A stretch of 64,000 nucleotides of DNA from Saprospiraceae bacterium (GTDB lineage: Bacteria > Bacteroidota > Bacteroidia > Chitinophagales > Saprospiraceae): contig JAIYAP010000033.1 in NCBI GenBank assembly GCA_027488935.1, positions 88,316-152,315 of the forward strand, written 5' to 3'. The notes beneath the pieces were generated by a model that searched no databases, was not told the DNA's origin, and saw only the letters and a list, made by a program, of their open reading frames with translations. A program made the position numbers and the translations under genes. Positions 1-9,289 of this stretch are shown here, in pieces; the stretch's first letter is position 1; each line of letters opens with the position of its first letter.

Positions 1-72
1 GTGGCAGGCGGCTTTGTTGAAATGCTCAACAACGAAGTTTCCTTGCTGGTTTCTGGTGTAGAAGGGTTTTAA
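1..72 (+). CDS. atpC: F0F1 ATP synthase epsilon subunit, C-terminal fragment
   Basis: Only the last 23 residues are in the window; the gene starts upstream. The visible reading frame runs to a TAA at 70-72. Its text (a GGFVEMLNN-type beta strand followed by VSLLV and an acidic end) matches the end of the N-terminal beta-sandwich of short Bacteroidota AtpC proteins, which lack the C-terminal helical hairpin. The epsilon subunit is part of the central stalk of the membrane ATP synthase. A strong terminator follows directly, as expected for the last gene of an atpDC unit. The call rests on a short stretch, so it is likely but not certain. Confidence 0.7.
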   Translation: MAGGFVEMLNNEVSLLVSGVEGF

Positions 73-90
73 TTATACCCTTTCAATTTA

Positions 91-129
91 AAAAGCCTTG
101 TTAAACGTCTCCGGTTAGCAAGGCTTTTT
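91..129 (+). terminator. Rho-independent terminator after atpC
   Basis: A perfect 10-bp stem (AAAAGCCTTG at 91-100 with its complement at 119-128), an 18-nt loop and a T run to 129. It lies 18 bp after the atpC stop. Confidence 0.85.
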
Positions 130-130
130 C

Positions 131-160
131 TTTGGTATCCATTTCTATCCCGTACTTTTG
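131..160 (+). promoter_or_regulatory. Bacteroidota-type promoter for the 194-1264 lipoprotein gene
   Basis: TTTG at 131-134, 18-bp spacer, TACTTTTG at 153-160, an exact match to the TAnnTTTG -7 element. Transcription would begin near 166-168. This excludes the TTG at 158 as start codon of the downstream gene and favours ATG 194. Confidence 0.6.
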
Positions 161-193
161 CAGCCAATGCTAAGTTTGCGTAAATTTGATCTG

Positions 194-1264
194 ATGAAAA
201 AACTACTTTTTGCCCTTCCGTTACTTGGATTGCTGTGGACGGGCTGTTCGAATGATTTTGAAGTTACCGCCCCGTGGAAAGAAGTACCGGTGGTTTATGC
301 GATTCTTTCTGCCAAGGATACCGCAAATTATGTGCGGGTGGAGAAAGCATTCCTGGATCCCGATGAGAGTGCCCTGGTGATTGCTCAAATTGCCGATTCT
401 TTGTATTACCCCGCTGATGCAATTACGGTGTTTATGGAGCACGTTAAAACCAAGGTGAAAGTACAATTAACCCGAGTGGATGGCAACCTGGATGGACATC
501 CTCGTCAACCAGGCACCTTTGCAACAACCCCTAACTGGTTGTATAAGTTAAAATCGCCCAATGGCGCCAAATTGATAGCTGGCGATAAATACCGCCTGAT
601 TGTGGTGCGTGCCGATGGAAAAAAAGACATTACCTCGGTTACAACGGTACCCAATGAGTTTGTGTTCAACACACCCAACCCTGCTGATATTCCTCCAAAA
701 ATTACTTTTCAAACCGATAAAACGGCCTCTTTGCGTTGGTTGGGTGATACCAGTAGTGTATTGTTCGATGTGGATATGGTCGTTCGTTATCGGGTAGAAG
801 CGGGCAATGGTACCACCTTGTTTCGTCGTTCTATAAAATGGAGTGTGGCCAAAAACCTGCAACGGGGCGCATTTCCAATCAGCACCACACAAGGACCATT
901 TTATACCACCAATTATGAAGTATCTGGTAACCGGTTTTTTGAGCTTGTTGCCAATCAAATCAAGGCCGACGATTTGGCGGGAATTGATACGATTTCCAAC
1001 GAGCGTTTTCGATATTTCGAAGGCATTGACCTGGTGATTAATGGCGGCGGGTCCGAAATTTACCAGTATTTGCAAACTGTTTCGGCGAATTCGGGGTTGA
1101 CCGGATCGGAGATTATTTCCTCGTACACAAATATTTCGGAAGGATATGGTGTCTTTACTGCAAAAAACACAAGCACCCTTTCTAACTTGAAAGTTACGGA
1201 ACTGACGATCAATTCCATGAATACAAACCCACTTACGAAAGTCTTGAATTTTAAATTTTTCTAA
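194..1264 (+). CDS. Secreted lipoprotein of unknown function (DUF4249-like layout)
   Basis: A 356-residue protein with a clear lipoprotein signal: two lysines, a hydrophobic segment and the lipobox LWTG|C near residue 18. It is therefore expected to be lipid-anchored, probably at the outer membrane. The mature part is beta-rich. An early VVYAIL...DTANYVRVEKAFLD segment, followed by a strand ending in YRLIVVRADG, loosely recalls DUF4249-type Bacteroidota lipoproteins; that resemblance is only in layout. The frame is open from a TTG at 158, but that codon lies inside the predicted -7 promoter element, so ATG 194 is chosen. It is preceded by its own promoter and followed by a long non-coding region, so it looks monocistronic. 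Function unknown. Confidence 0.75.
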   Translation: MKKLLFALPLLGLLWTGCSNDFEVTAPWKEVPVVYAILSAKDTANYVRVEKAFLDPDESALVIAQIADSLYYPADAITVFMEHVKTKVKVQLTRVDGNLDGHPRQPGTFATTPNWLYKLKSPNGAKLIAGDKYRLIVVRADGKKDITSVTTVPNEFVFNTPNPADIPPKITFQTDKTASLRWLGDTSSVLFDVDMVVRYRVEAGNGTTLFRRSIKWSVAKNLQRGAFPISTTQGPFYTTNYEVSGNRFFELVANQIKADDLAGIDTISNERFRYFEGIDLVINGGGSEIYQYLQTVSANSGLTGSEIISSYTNISEGYGVFTAKNTSTLSNLKVTELTINSMNTNPLTKVLNFKFF

Positions 1265-1445
1265 ATTCAGGGGCTATAAAGGGGATAAAATGCAATTTGA
1301 CAGACATATTAGCTTCGTTTTTTGTGTTAAATTAGATAAATTTGATTCACAAAAAGCATCCTTAAATTGAGGCAAAGTGTTTGTTTTTAATAAGTTACAT
1401 ATTTAAAGATAACTTTTTGCAGTTCACAACCTTGAAAAAATGTCA

Positions 1446-1476
1446 TTGTATTCTATCTTTTCCCAACCCACTTTTG
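1446..1476 (+). promoter_or_regulatory. Candidate promoter of the 1483-1755 transcript
   Basis: TTG at 1446-1448, 20-bp spacer, CACTTTTG at 1469-1476 (one mismatch, C for the first T, to TAnnTTTG). Transcription would start near 1483. No ORF follows before the terminator at 1728. Confidence 0.4.
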
Positions 1477-1518
1477 TAGGGTGAATGGTGGTGTACAATG
1501 GTTTGCCGCCAGAGATAA

Positions 1519-1539
1519 GTTCATGGGATTATACAATTT
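1519..1539 (+). repeat. Direct repeat, copy 1
   Basis: GTTCATGGGATTATA followed by C then AATTT; it recurs at 1697-1715 without the extra C. The two copies are 178 bp apart within the same intergenic region. Confidence 0.7.
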
Positions 1540-1549
1540 CAGGTGAAGC

Positions 1550-1582
1550 GCAAGTCCTTCTATTCAAGTAAGAAGGACTTGC
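1550..1582. repeat. Perfect 12-bp inverted repeat (hairpin)
   Basis: GCAAGTCCTTCT at 1550-1561 pairs with 1571-1582 around a 9-nt loop. There is no T run, so it is not a terminator; it is probably an RNA structural element. Confidence 0.75.
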
Positions 1583-1696
1583 TGCATCTGATAAATGAAC
1601 AAAGTGTTAATGCATGTGTTCTATATAACAAGAATACGGTATTTTCTGTTATTATATGGTATTTGCTGGTTACATAACTGGCCCCGATTTCGAAAT

Positions 1697-1715
1697 GTTC
1701 ATGGGATTATAATTT
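1697..1715 (+). repeat. Direct repeat, copy 2
   Basis: GTTCATGGGATTATA directly followed by AATTT; second copy of the repeat at 1519-1539, just upstream of the terminator at 1728. Confidence 0.7.
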
Positions 1716-1727
1716 GTTGTTTTACCG

Positions 1728-1755
1728 ACCGCGCCAAATGAGGCGCGGTTTTTTT
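1728..1755 (+). terminator. Rho-independent terminator upstream of panB
   Basis: ACCGCGCC (1728-1735), 6-nt loop, GGCGCGGT (1742-1749), then seven T. The perfect GC-rich stem would stop transcription before panB, so either an RNA gene ends here or panB expression is attenuated. Confidence 0.85.
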
Positions 1756-1817
1756 GTTTATATTACTACCTTTCGCCCTGATAGTTTTTATCTTCATCTC
1801 AACAAATACATTCAGCC

Positions 1818-2636
1818 ATGTCTGCATCTACTGGTGAAATTAAACGGGTTACAACGCATGTTATCCAGGCCATGAAAAATCGCCAGGAGAAAATCGCGAT
1901 GCTGACTGCATACGACTTTTCTATGACCCGCATGCTCGATGAAGCGGGGGTCGATATTTTATTGGTTGGTGACTCGGCCTCCAATGTGATGGCTGGGCAC
2001 GAAACGACCCTTCCTATTACCCTTGATCAAATGATTTACCATGCCCAGTCGGTTGTACGGGCCGCACGCCGCGCCATGGTGGTGGTCGATTTGCCTTTTG
2101 GCAGCTATCAATCGAATTCCGAAATTGCTTTATCCAGTGCGATCCGCATCATGAAAGAATCGGGTGCGCATGCTGTCAAACTCGAAGGTGGCGCAGAAGT
2201 AGAAAAATCGATCAAACGCATTTTGGTAGCAGGCATTCCGGTAATGGGGCATTTGGGCCTGACACCACAGAGTATTTACAAATTTGGTACGTATTCGGTG
2301 CGGGCTAAAGAAGAAACGGAAGCATTAAAATTGGAAGAAGATGCCTTATTGCTGCAACAATTGGGGTGCTTTGCCTTGGTTTTAGAAAAAATTCCTGCGA
2401 ACTTGGCTGCTAAAGTGTCGGAAAGCCTCGAAATTCCGACCATCGGTATTGGTGCTGGCATGAACACAGATGGCCAGGTTTTGGTTACACATGACATGCT
2501 GGGTATTACCAAAGATTTCAAGCCGCGTTTTTTGCGCCGTTACCTGGAATTGTTTGATGAAATCGGCAATGCCACCCGTCAGTACATTTCAGATGTGAAA
2601 TCGAAAAGTTTCCCGAATGAACATGAGCAGTACTAA
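1818..2636 (+). CDS. panB: 3-methyl-2-oxobutanoate hydroxymethyltransferase
   Basis: A 272-residue cytoplasmic enzyme of pantothenate/CoA synthesis: it transfers a hydroxymethyl group from 5,10-methylene-THF to 2-oxoisovalerate to form ketopantoate. The family motifs are present in order: [16 protein letters not shown] near the start, [12 protein letters not shown] (magnesium ligands), [15 protein letters not shown], and the IGIGAG loop. Length is typical (about 260-280). Start ATG 1818 gives the usual short N-terminal extension before the TIM barrel. No pan genes flank it; thyA follows 42 bp later on the same strand. Both enzymes use methylene-THF, which may or may not explain the pairing. 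Confidence 0.96.
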   Translation: MSASTGEIKRVTTHVIQAMKNRQEKIAMLTAYDFSMTRMLDEAGVDILLVGDSASNVMAGHETTLPITLDQMIYHAQSVVRAARRAMVVVDLPFGSYQSNSEIALSSAIRIMKESGAHAVKLEGGAEVEKSIKRILVAGIPVMGHLGLTPQSIYKFGTYSVRAKEETEALKLEEDALLLQQLGCFALVLEKIPANLAAKVSESLEIPTIGIGAGMNTDGQVLVTHDMLGITKDFKPRFLRRYLELFDEIGNATRQYISDVKSKSFPNEHEQY

Positions 2637-2678
2637 AATACTGTAAATCAATATTTTACTTAATAAGTTGTTCTTGTC

Positions 2679-3473
2679 ATGCAAGCTTACCACGATCTAC
2701 TTCGACATATTCTGGATCAAGGCGTTCAAAAAAGCGACCGCACCGGAACAGGCACCCTGAGTGTGTTTGGGTACCAGATGCGGTTTAATCTGGAAGAAGG
2801 ATTTCCCTTGGTTACCACGAAAAAAGTACACACCAAAAGCATCATCCATGAGTTGCTTTGGTTTTTGAAAGGGGATACCAATATTCAGTACCTCAAAGAA
2901 AACGGGGTAGGGATCTGGGATGAATGGGCCAATGAACATGGGGACTTGGGTCCCGTTTATGGAAAACAATGGCGCTCCTGGGAAACACCAAACGGAGATA
3001 CCATCGACCAAATTAAAGGCTTGATTCATACGCTGCAACACAATCCTGATAGTAGACGTATGGTTGTCAGTGCCTGGAATGTGGCAGATTTGGATAAAAT
3101 GGCACTGGCACCTTGTCATTGCCTGTTTCAGTTTTATGTTGCGGAGGGGCGTTTGTCTTGTCAATTGTACCAACGCAGCGCTGACGTATTCTTGGGGGTG
3201 CCTTTTAACATCGCCTCTTACGCATTACTTACCCTCATGCTGGCACAAGTTTGTGGTTTCAAACCAGGCGATTTTATTTGGACTGGCGGAGATACGCACC
3301 TGTATGTCAATCACTTGGAACAAGTTGATCTGCAATTGTCCCGCACACCACGTGCCTTGCCACGCATGCAATTAAATCCGAATGTGCAGGATTTATTTGC
3401 ATTCACCTATGAAGATTTTGATCTGCTCAATTACGATCCTTATCCGGGAATTAAGGCGCCGGTTGCAGTGTAG
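2679..3473 (+). CDS. thyA: Thymidylate synthase
   Basis: A 264-residue enzyme, the same length as E. coli ThyA. It converts dUMP to dTMP using methylene-THF as carbon donor and reductant. Motifs seen: RTGTGT (phosphate-binding arginine) early, ELLWFLKG, and the catalytic cysteine Cys146 in APCHC. Also seen are [16 protein letters not shown] (dUMP binding) and the [10 protein letters not shown] carboxy end that closes the active site. It is probably co-transcribed with panB (42-bp gap). No dihydrofolate reductase gene follows; the next gene is a sensor kinase. Confidence 0.97.
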   Translation: MQAYHDLLRHILDQGVQKSDRTGTGTLSVFGYQMRFNLEEGFPLVTTKKVHTKSIIHELLWFLKGDTNIQYLKENGVGIWDEWANEHGDLGPVYGKQWRSWETPNGDTIDQIKGLIHTLQHNPDSRRMVVSAWNVADLDKMALAPCHCLFQFYVAEGRLSCQLYQRSADVFLGVPFNIASYALLTLMLAQVCGFKPGDFIWTGGDTHLYVNHLEQVDLQLSRTPRALPRMQLNPNVQDLFAFTYEDFDLLNYDPYPGIKAPVAV

Positions 3474-3567
3474 CCGACGTGCACCTGACACTTTTGAGGT
3501 AATTACAGTGTTTGGCCTGAATTTTGCCCTGTATGACGCAGGAAAATCCACGCTCAGAACAAGTGCC

Positions 3568-3575
3568 TAATTTTG
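3568..3575 (+). promoter_or_regulatory. Candidate -7 element before the hybrid kinase
   Basis: TAATTTTG is an exact TAnnTTTG match 17 bp upstream of ATG 3592. No convincing -33 TTTG lies at the right distance. Confidence 0.35.
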
Positions 3576-3591
3576 GCTACGGTTAATCAAG

Positions 3592-6500
3592 ATGTCAATA
3601 GAAAAAGAATTGCCTGCCCTGTTACGCAAAGCACAAGAGGAAGCCAGGTTTTATAAGTCGCTTTTAGATAACCAATCAGTCTATGTGGTTAAAACAGACA
3701 CTGAGGGTCGTTATGTATATGCGAATGACCATTTCTGTCATATTTTCAACATCACCGTTGATGCGCTGATTGGAACCAACTCCCTTGAATCCATTTTGGA
3801 GCAGGATCGTCCTAAATGCAGCGAAACTGTGAACCAGTGTTTTGCGCTTCCAAGCTTGCGGCATGTAGTTATTTTAAGAAAAAGGGATTGGAACGGCTTT
3901 ATACGCATAAATCAATGGGAGTTTAGTGCAACCTTGGATGAAAAAGGCAAAATTGAAGGCATTCTTTGTATTGGGTTTGATATTTCTGAAAAAGTGCGCA
4001 TCGAAACCAATTTGTCTATTTTGGTTTCCAATATGAGCGATGTGTTGCTGAGTATCGATGCAACAGGAACCTTGGTATATGCATCACCCAGTTGTACAAA
4101 AGCTTACGGATATTTAGTTTCAGAAATTGTAGGGCACAATATTGTAGATTTTATACACCCGGATGATTTGGGTATTTGTTTGGAGGCCTTGGTTAAGGTG
4201 AGTACCACCGGTGAATCTGTGATTGGGTTGGAGCACCGTATATTACATAAAAACGGTACATATCTTTGGAGCAGTACCAATGCGGATGTAGACCCTACAG
4301 GCGGACGCGCGATTATCTCTACCCATGATATTACGGAGCGCAAACGGCAGGATAAGCGTTTAAAGGAATTGGCGCTGGTTGCTTCCAGTACCACCGATGT
4401 GATTATTATTTCAGATTCAAATGGTGTGATTACCTGGGTGAACGACGCATATACCCATTTAACGGGATACACTTTTGAAGAAGCGATCGGGAAAAAACCG
4501 GCAGATATGGTACAAGGGCCTAAAACAGACATGGCTGCCATTCTAAAAATTCGAAGGGCTTTACGTGCCCAAAAACCAGTAAGCGTTGAAATCCTTAACT
4601 ATTCAAAAGAAGGCCGAGAATATTGGTTGGAATTGAGCATCGACCCGGTTTTTGATGAACAGGGGGGTTGTACCAACTTTATTGCTGTGGAGCGTGATAT
4701 ATCGGTGCGTAAAGCGGCCGACCAGGAATTACAGCGCACCAAAGAAATGTTGGAGCAAACCAATTTGGTTGCTAAAGTAGGTGGTTGGGAGGTAAATTTG
4801 GTTGAAAATAGTGTTTTTTGGTCGGATGTTACCAAAATGATCCATGAAGTACCTATGGATTATGTGCCCGTCTTGGAAGCAGGAATCGAATTTTATAAAC
4901 CAGGGAAGAGCAGGGAAACCATTGCGCATCTGATAAAGGCTGCCATGGAGCACGGAACTCCTTTTGAAACAGAACTTCAAATTATTACTTCAACTAGAAA
5001 AGAAGTTTGGGTGAGGGCGATTGGCAAAACAGAAGTTGTAGACGGTCGATGTATACGCATTTATGGCACTTTTCAAGATATTGATGCTATTATTAAAGCG
5101 GAGAGTGAACAAATTAACACCGCCAATTTGCTCAAAAAATTGTCGGATGAAGTTCCTGGTGGTTTATATCAATTTACCCTAAATGATCAGGGAGATTTTC
5201 ATTTTCCATATGCGTCTACAGGTTTGTTGGAATTATTTGAGGTAAGTGCGGAAGAATTGAGGGAAAATCCTGCAATTTTATTCCATCGGATACATTCAGA
5301 TGAATTGAACGATATAAATGCCTCTATTGCCGCTTCTGCAGCAAGTTTATCGCGTTGGGAAGAAAGTTTTCGGATTATTACGCCCCAGGGCATAGAAAAA
5401 TGGATTCAAGCGGAGTCCCGACCCGAACGGTTTGATGGTTATATTACCTGGTCGGGTTATTTGTACAACATTACCCAACAAAAAATAGCGGAAAGAGAAA
5501 TTCGGCGCTCTGAGGCCAAGTTTCGGGGGCTGTATGATTCTACCAGTGATGCCGTGTTATTGTTGAGTGATGTTGGCTTTTTTGATTGCAACGATGCAGC
5601 TGTTGCGATTTTTGGTTGTACTTCGAAGGCGCACTTGTGTTCTTTTCATCCGGCAGATGTTTCCCCCGAATTTCAACCCAATGGGGTTCGATCGATGGTT
5701 CAATCCGAAATCAATAATAAATTGGCACTCGAACAAGGCTCATACCGTTTTGAGTGGCTGCATAAACGCATGGATACGGGAGAAGAATTTTATGCAGAAG
5801 TGTTGTTAAATGTAGTGCAATTGGATGAGCAGCAACGACTCCAGGCCGTGGTACGCGACATTTCCGAACGAAAACAGGCAGAAATAGAAATCTTGCGTGC
5901 GCGGGAGCAGGCGGAAATGGCCAGTAGGTTCAAATCGGAGTTTTTGGCCAATATGAGCCACGAAATACGTACCCCACTCAATGGGGTAATCGGATTTGTC
6001 GATTTGCTCATGCGCACCAAATTGGATACAACGCAGAAAGAATACATGTCGACCGTTTTTCAGTCTGCCAATGCATTGCTCGATATTATCAATGATATTC
6101 TTGATTTTTCTAAAATTGAAGCAGGCAAACTTGAATTATCGATCGAGCAAACCGATTTGTTGGAATTAGGCGGACAGGTAGCCGATATGATCAAGTATCA
6201 GGCGCACAAAAAGAACCTGGAAATGCTGCTGAATATTGATCCGAGCATTCCGCGGTTTATTTGGGCCGACCCGATTCGTTTGCGGCAAGTTTTGGTCAAT
6301 TTATTGGGTAATGCCGTGAAATTTACCGAAAAAGGCGAAATAGAATTATGTGTAAAACCCATTTTGAAAACATCGGAGGATGTAACCGTTTTTCGATTCT
6401 CCGTGCGGGATACGGGGGTTGGGATTGATCCGAAAAACCAGGCAAAAATATTTGACGCTTTTTCTCAGGAAGATGCCTCTACCACCCGACGGTTTGGAGG

Positions 6501-7845
6501 AACGGGTCTTGGCTTGACCATCTCCAGCAAATTACTGGCCTTAATGGGAAGTTCGATGTCGCTCCAATCCGAGCCAGGAAAGGGGAGTATCTTCTATTTT
6601 GATATTGAGTTCAAAACCATGGACGGTCCTGCTGTTTCTAATTACGAACTTGATCATATTAAAACCGTGCTGGTTGTAGATGATAATGAGAATAATCGGA
6701 TCATTTTGCAGGAAATGCTCAATATCCACCAAATTTCAACCGATCATGCCCGCAATGGAATTGAGGCTTTGGACAAATTGAGGGAAGGGCGGAAATATGA
6801 TGTCATTCTGATGGATTACCACATGCCTTATTTGGATGGTTTGGAGACGATTCGTAATATTAGGAATACGCTAGATATAAAATCGGAAGACCAGCCCGTG
6901 ATCTTGTTATTTAGTTCTTCTGACGACGAATTTATAAATGCTGCTTGTCGGGAATTGAATGTACGTCAAAAAATTGTAAAACCTATCAAAATCAATCAGT
7001 TATATGATGCACTTGCTCATTTAAATGTGCAATACATGGATCTGGAAGAGCGGAAGGAAAGTGGTAATAGCAAGGAAGTCTTTGGTAAAGGCCTTCATGC
7101 ACTTTCAATTTTGGTTGCGGAAGACAATCCGGTTAACATGCTGCTTGCTAAAACAATTTTGCAAAATATTTTGCCTGATACCGCAGTGATTGTTGCATCC
7201 AATGGCCGGGAAGCACTGGAGCGTTTTGTAAATAACCAGCCGGATTTGGTCTTTATGGATATCCAAATGCCTGAATTGAACGGATATGAAGCCGCAACCG
7301 CTATTCGAGCCACTGAAAAAGAAGGCAGAAGGGTGCCTATTATTGCCCTGACTGCAGGTACGGTAAAGGGTGAACGCGATCGTTGCCTGGCTGCAGGAAT
7401 GGACGATTATATTACGAAGCCTGTATTAAAGGAAACCATTGAACAAGTTATTTTAAAATGGCTCATAAAGGATTCAAAATGGACAGAGTCGGCCATTCCA
7501 GAGCCCCTCGATCAAAAGTCACGCTTCAATGCCGAGCAATTTGAGGCCTTGTTGGGCAACGATACCGAAATGATTCAGGATATGTTAACCGTAGCATTGA
7601 ACTCTATGGATAAGTTTTTGGTAGATCTGGATCAGTTTATTAATATTTCTGATTTTGTGGCAATTAAGGCCTTGGCACATCAGATGAAAGGAGGCGCACT
7701 TACCTTGACCTTTGGTATTTTGGGTAAACAAGCTGCCGAACTGGAGTATCTGGATCCCATGACCATAGAATCGGTGAAAGCATTGCAGTACCAAATTGAA
7801 ACAGAAATAGAGCAAATAAAACAATTAATTTCCGGCTACTTTTAG
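3592..7845 (+). CDS. Multi-PAS hybrid sensor histidine kinase with two receivers and an HPt domain
   Basis: A 1417-residue protein with no membrane segments, so probably a cytoplasmic sensor. About six PAS/PAC units fill residues 15-770, several ending in the usual DI(S/T)ERK signature. Next come a HisKA domain with phospho-acceptor His790 (NMSHEIRTPLNG) and a HATPase_c domain (DTGVGI, GGTGLGL). Two receiver domains follow, with phospho-acceptors Asp1075 and Asp1223, each with its acidic pair and KP lysine. A C-terminal HPt domain has His1363 in AHQMKGGA. All phosphorelay residues are present, so the protein can in principle run His-Asp-His internally, like BarA/EvgS-type kinases. No response regulator gene is adjacent, so the output is unknown. 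A terminator follows. The ligand of the PAS domains cannot be predicted. Confidence 0.93.
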   Translation: MSIEKELPALLRKAQEEARFYKSLLDNQSVYVVKTDTEGRYVYANDHFCHIFNITVDALIGTNSLESILEQDRPKCSETVNQCFALPSLRHVVILRKRDWNGFIRINQWEFSATLDEKGKIEGILCIGFDISEKVRIETNLSILVSNMSDVLLSIDATGTLVYASPSCTKAYGYLVSEIVGHNIVDFIHPDDLGICLEALVKVSTTGESVIGLEHRILHKNGTYLWSSTNADVDPTGGRAIISTHDITERKRQDKRLKELALVASSTTDVIIISDSNGVITWVNDAYTHLTGYTFEEAIGKKPADMVQGPKTDMAAILKIRRALRAQKPVSVEILNYSKEGREYWLELSIDPVFDEQGGCTNFIAVERDISVRKAADQELQRTKEMLEQTNLVAKVGGWEVNLVENSVFWSDVTKMIHEVPMDYVPVLEAGIEFYKPGKSRETIAHLIKAAMEHGTPFETELQIITSTRKEVWVRAIGKTEVVDGRCIRIYGTFQDIDAIIKAESEQINTANLLKKLSDEVPGGLYQFTLNDQGDFHFPYASTGLLELFEVSAEELRENPAILFHRIHSDELNDINASIAASAASLSRWEESFRIITPQGIEKWIQAESRPERFDGYITWSGYLYNITQQKIAEREIRRSEAKFRGLYDSTSDAVLLLSDVGFFDCNDAAVAIFGCTSKAHLCSFHPADVSPEFQPNGVRSMVQSEINNKLALEQGSYRFEWLHKRMDTGEEFYAEVLLNVVQLDEQQRLQAVVRDISERKQAEIEILRAREQAEMASRFKSEFLANMSHEIRTPLNGVIGFVDLLMRTKLDTTQKEYMSTVFQSANALLDIINDILDFSKIEAGKLELSIEQTDLLELGGQVADMIKYQAHKKNLEMLLNIDPSIPRFIWADPIRLRQVLVNLLGNAVKFTEKGEIELCVKPILKTSEDVTVFRFSVRDTGVGIDPKNQAKIFDAFSQEDASTTRRFGGTGLGLTISSKLLALMGSSMSLQSEPGKGSIFYFDIEFKTMDGPAVSNYELDHIKTVLVVDDNENNRIILQEMLNIHQISTDHARNGIEALDKLREGRKYDVILMDYHMPYLDGLETIRNIRNTLDIKSEDQPVILLFSSSDDEFINAACRELNVRQKIVKPIKINQLYDALAHLNVQYMDLEERKESGNSKEVFGKGLHALSILVAEDNPVNMLLAKTILQNILPDTAVIVASNGREALERFVNNQPDLVFMDIQMPELNGYEAATAIRATEKEGRRVPIIALTAGTVKGERDRCLAAGMDDYITKPVLKETIEQVILKWLIKDSKWTESAIPEPLDQKSRFNAEQFEALLGNDTEMIQDMLTVALNSMDKFLVDLDQFINISDFVAIKALAHQMKGGALTLTFGILGKQAAELEYLDPMTIESVKALQYQIETEIEQIKQLISGYF

Positions 7846-7883
7846 TTTTTACCACCACACCTTTTGCTCGGAAAAATAATTGC

Positions 7884-7919
7884 AGGCCAATACATGATCA
7901 TGTTTTTTGGCCTTTTTTT
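7884..7919 (+). terminator. Rho-independent terminator after the hybrid kinase
   Basis: AGGCCAA (7884-7890) pairs with TTGGCCT (7907-7913). The interior contains a further palindrome (7892-7903), and a T run extends to 7919. Confidence 0.85.
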
Positions 7920-8125
7920 ATTGATTATTAAATCAAAATACTCTTACTTTTATTTTAATATTAGCGTAATTCGACTTTGTAAGTAATTATTTACAATAAA
8001 ATTTATATACGATTAAAATTTAAATTATAGATTTGTGGAATGTTCCAATGGGAAATTATTTGCCAAAATAAGGCAGGTGTTTTCCGGGCAGTTTTCGCTT
8101 ATTTATCCTTTAATTCAACACGCTC

Positions 8126-9289
8126 ATGAATGTTCAATACTCCATCGTCGGTGGTGGCATTGCTGGCTTGACGCTTGCCAATTTGCTCCAAAAAAACAAA
8201 ATTCCCTTCCAAGTTTACGATAAATCTCCTGCAATTAATCCGAAAGGACATGGCTTTATTATTCCGCAGGAAGGCTTGGTTATTTTGTCTGAAATCCTGG
8301 ATTGGGACCAGATTATCCGCAAAGGCAATTACATTCATCTTTATGAGGCGTTTAATGATCGGGGCGAATTGCTTGCCTCGATTGACACCGGTGGTGTATT
8401 TGCGATCAGTCGCCCTGCTTTGCTGGAAAGTCTATACGAGCACATCAATCCAGCCAACGTACATTTCAATAAAGAAATAGAACAGGTCACGGTAAAAGGT
8501 CAACAAATTCGTGCGATACAATTTACAGATCAAACGACAATCCGGCCTGAAATGGTGGTGGCTTCCGATGGGGTGGGGAGCATGCTGCGCAAACAAATAT
8601 TTCCAACTTCCAATCTGGAATCGGTTGGTTATCATGAAGTAGTATGTACCATAGAACATCCTGCGCTGGTAGAGTTTTTGGGTAAAAGGCTCCTAAAGTT
8701 TCACCACCATGCAGGTGGCCGCGCTTTTGGCATGCTTAAAATTTCGCCGACAAAACTGATTTGGTATGTACAATTTGATACCCAACGTTTTCCATTGCCG
8801 GCGGGTGGAGCATCCTTACTAAAGCAATTTATTGAGCAATATTTTGGCGATTGGTGCGCCCCGGTGCAAGCGGTGATTCAGGCCAGCGATTTTCAAAATG
8901 CCCACCATTGGCAATTATTTGAGTTGCATAATCTGCCATCTTACGCAGCAGGAAACACTATTTTGTTGGGTGACGCGGCACATCCGGTTTTGCCATTTAC
9001 CAGCCAAGGGGTGGTATCTGCTCAAAAAGATGCAAAGGTTTTGACCGAGTTAATAAAGTCAAAAACAGCGCAAGAAACCCTGTTTTCGACTTATTCTGAT
9101 ACTCGAATGGCTGAAATGCAGGAACATTTTGACAATGGTAAGGCCATGATGAATAATTTTTTATTGCCGCTTAAACAACAAAGTGTCGGAATTCCGATGT
9201 CTGTGAAAATTCCGGCCGGAAATTTGCGTCGTGCCTTTCGGAGCACTTCACAAAATCCTCCACCCTCAGGCATCAATGTCGCTATTTGA
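8126..9289 (+). CDS. FAD-dependent aromatic-ring-type monooxygenase
   Basis: A 387-residue group A flavoprotein monooxygenase (PHBH fold). Sequence evidence: N-terminal dinucleotide-binding GGGIAG motif at residues 8-13, the DG motif (ASDGVGS) in the middle, and the GD motif (GDAAHPVLPF) near residue 282. These enzymes use NAD(P)H and O2 to hydroxylate small, often aromatic, substrates. The substrate cannot be told from the sequence. The stop overlaps the start of the next gene (ATG 9276), so it is translationally coupled to a PLP aminotransferase. This suggests a small catabolic or tailoring pathway. The preceding 280 bp after the kinase is AT-rich and holds no gene. Confidence 0.88.
   Translation: MNVQYSIVGGGIAGLTLANLLQKNKIPFQVYDKSPAINPKGHGFIIPQEGLVILSEILDWDQIIRKGNYIHLYEAFNDRGELLASIDTGGVFAISRPALLESLYEHINPANVHFNKEIEQVTVKGQQIRAIQFTDQTTIRPEMVVASDGVGSMLRKQIFPTSNLESVGYHEVVCTIEHPALVEFLGKRLLKFHHHAGGRAFGMLKISPTKLIWYVQFDTQRFPLPAGGASLLKQFIEQYFGDWCAPVQAVIQASDFQNAHHWQLFELHNLPSYAAGNTILLGDAAHPVLPFTSQGVVSAQKDAKVLTELIKSKTAQETLFSTYSDTRMAEMQEHFDNGKAMMNNFLLPLKQQSVGIPMSVKIPAGNLRRAFRSTSQNPPPSGINVAI

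Larger units (their letters stand above)
1483..1755 (+). ncRNA. Candidate structured non-coding RNA, family unknown
   Basis: Inferred from a candidate promoter upstream, a perfect 12-bp stem with 9-nt loop at 1550-1582, a repeated 14-nt core TTCATGGGATTATA at 1520-1533 and 1698-1711, and a rho-independent terminator at the end. I looked for RNase P RNA, tmRNA and SRP RNA hallmarks and did not find them. A 6S-like RNA cannot be excluded, but the length and lack of end pairing argue against it. It could also be the 5' leader of panB ending in an attenuator. Boundaries are approximate. Confidence 0.35.
1265..1817. other. 553-bp intergenic region with repeats and hairpins
   Basis: No credible ORF. 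The first part (1265-1440) is AT-rich with nothing recognisable. The second part contains a candidate promoter (1446-1476), a 19-21-nt direct repeat (1519-1539 and 1697-1715), a perfect 12-bp hairpin (1550-1582) and a strong terminator (1728-1755). Together these suggest an untranslated transcript of about 270 nt, listed separately. Confidence 0.6.

Noticed and set aside
158..193. TTG start for the first lipoprotein gene
   Set aside because: The TTG overlaps the -7 promoter element, and ATG 194 gives a proper signal peptide.
3474..3591. A small gene between thyA and the hybrid kinase
   Set aside because: The short frame starting at 3382 is mostly inside thyA in another frame and has no start or domain support.
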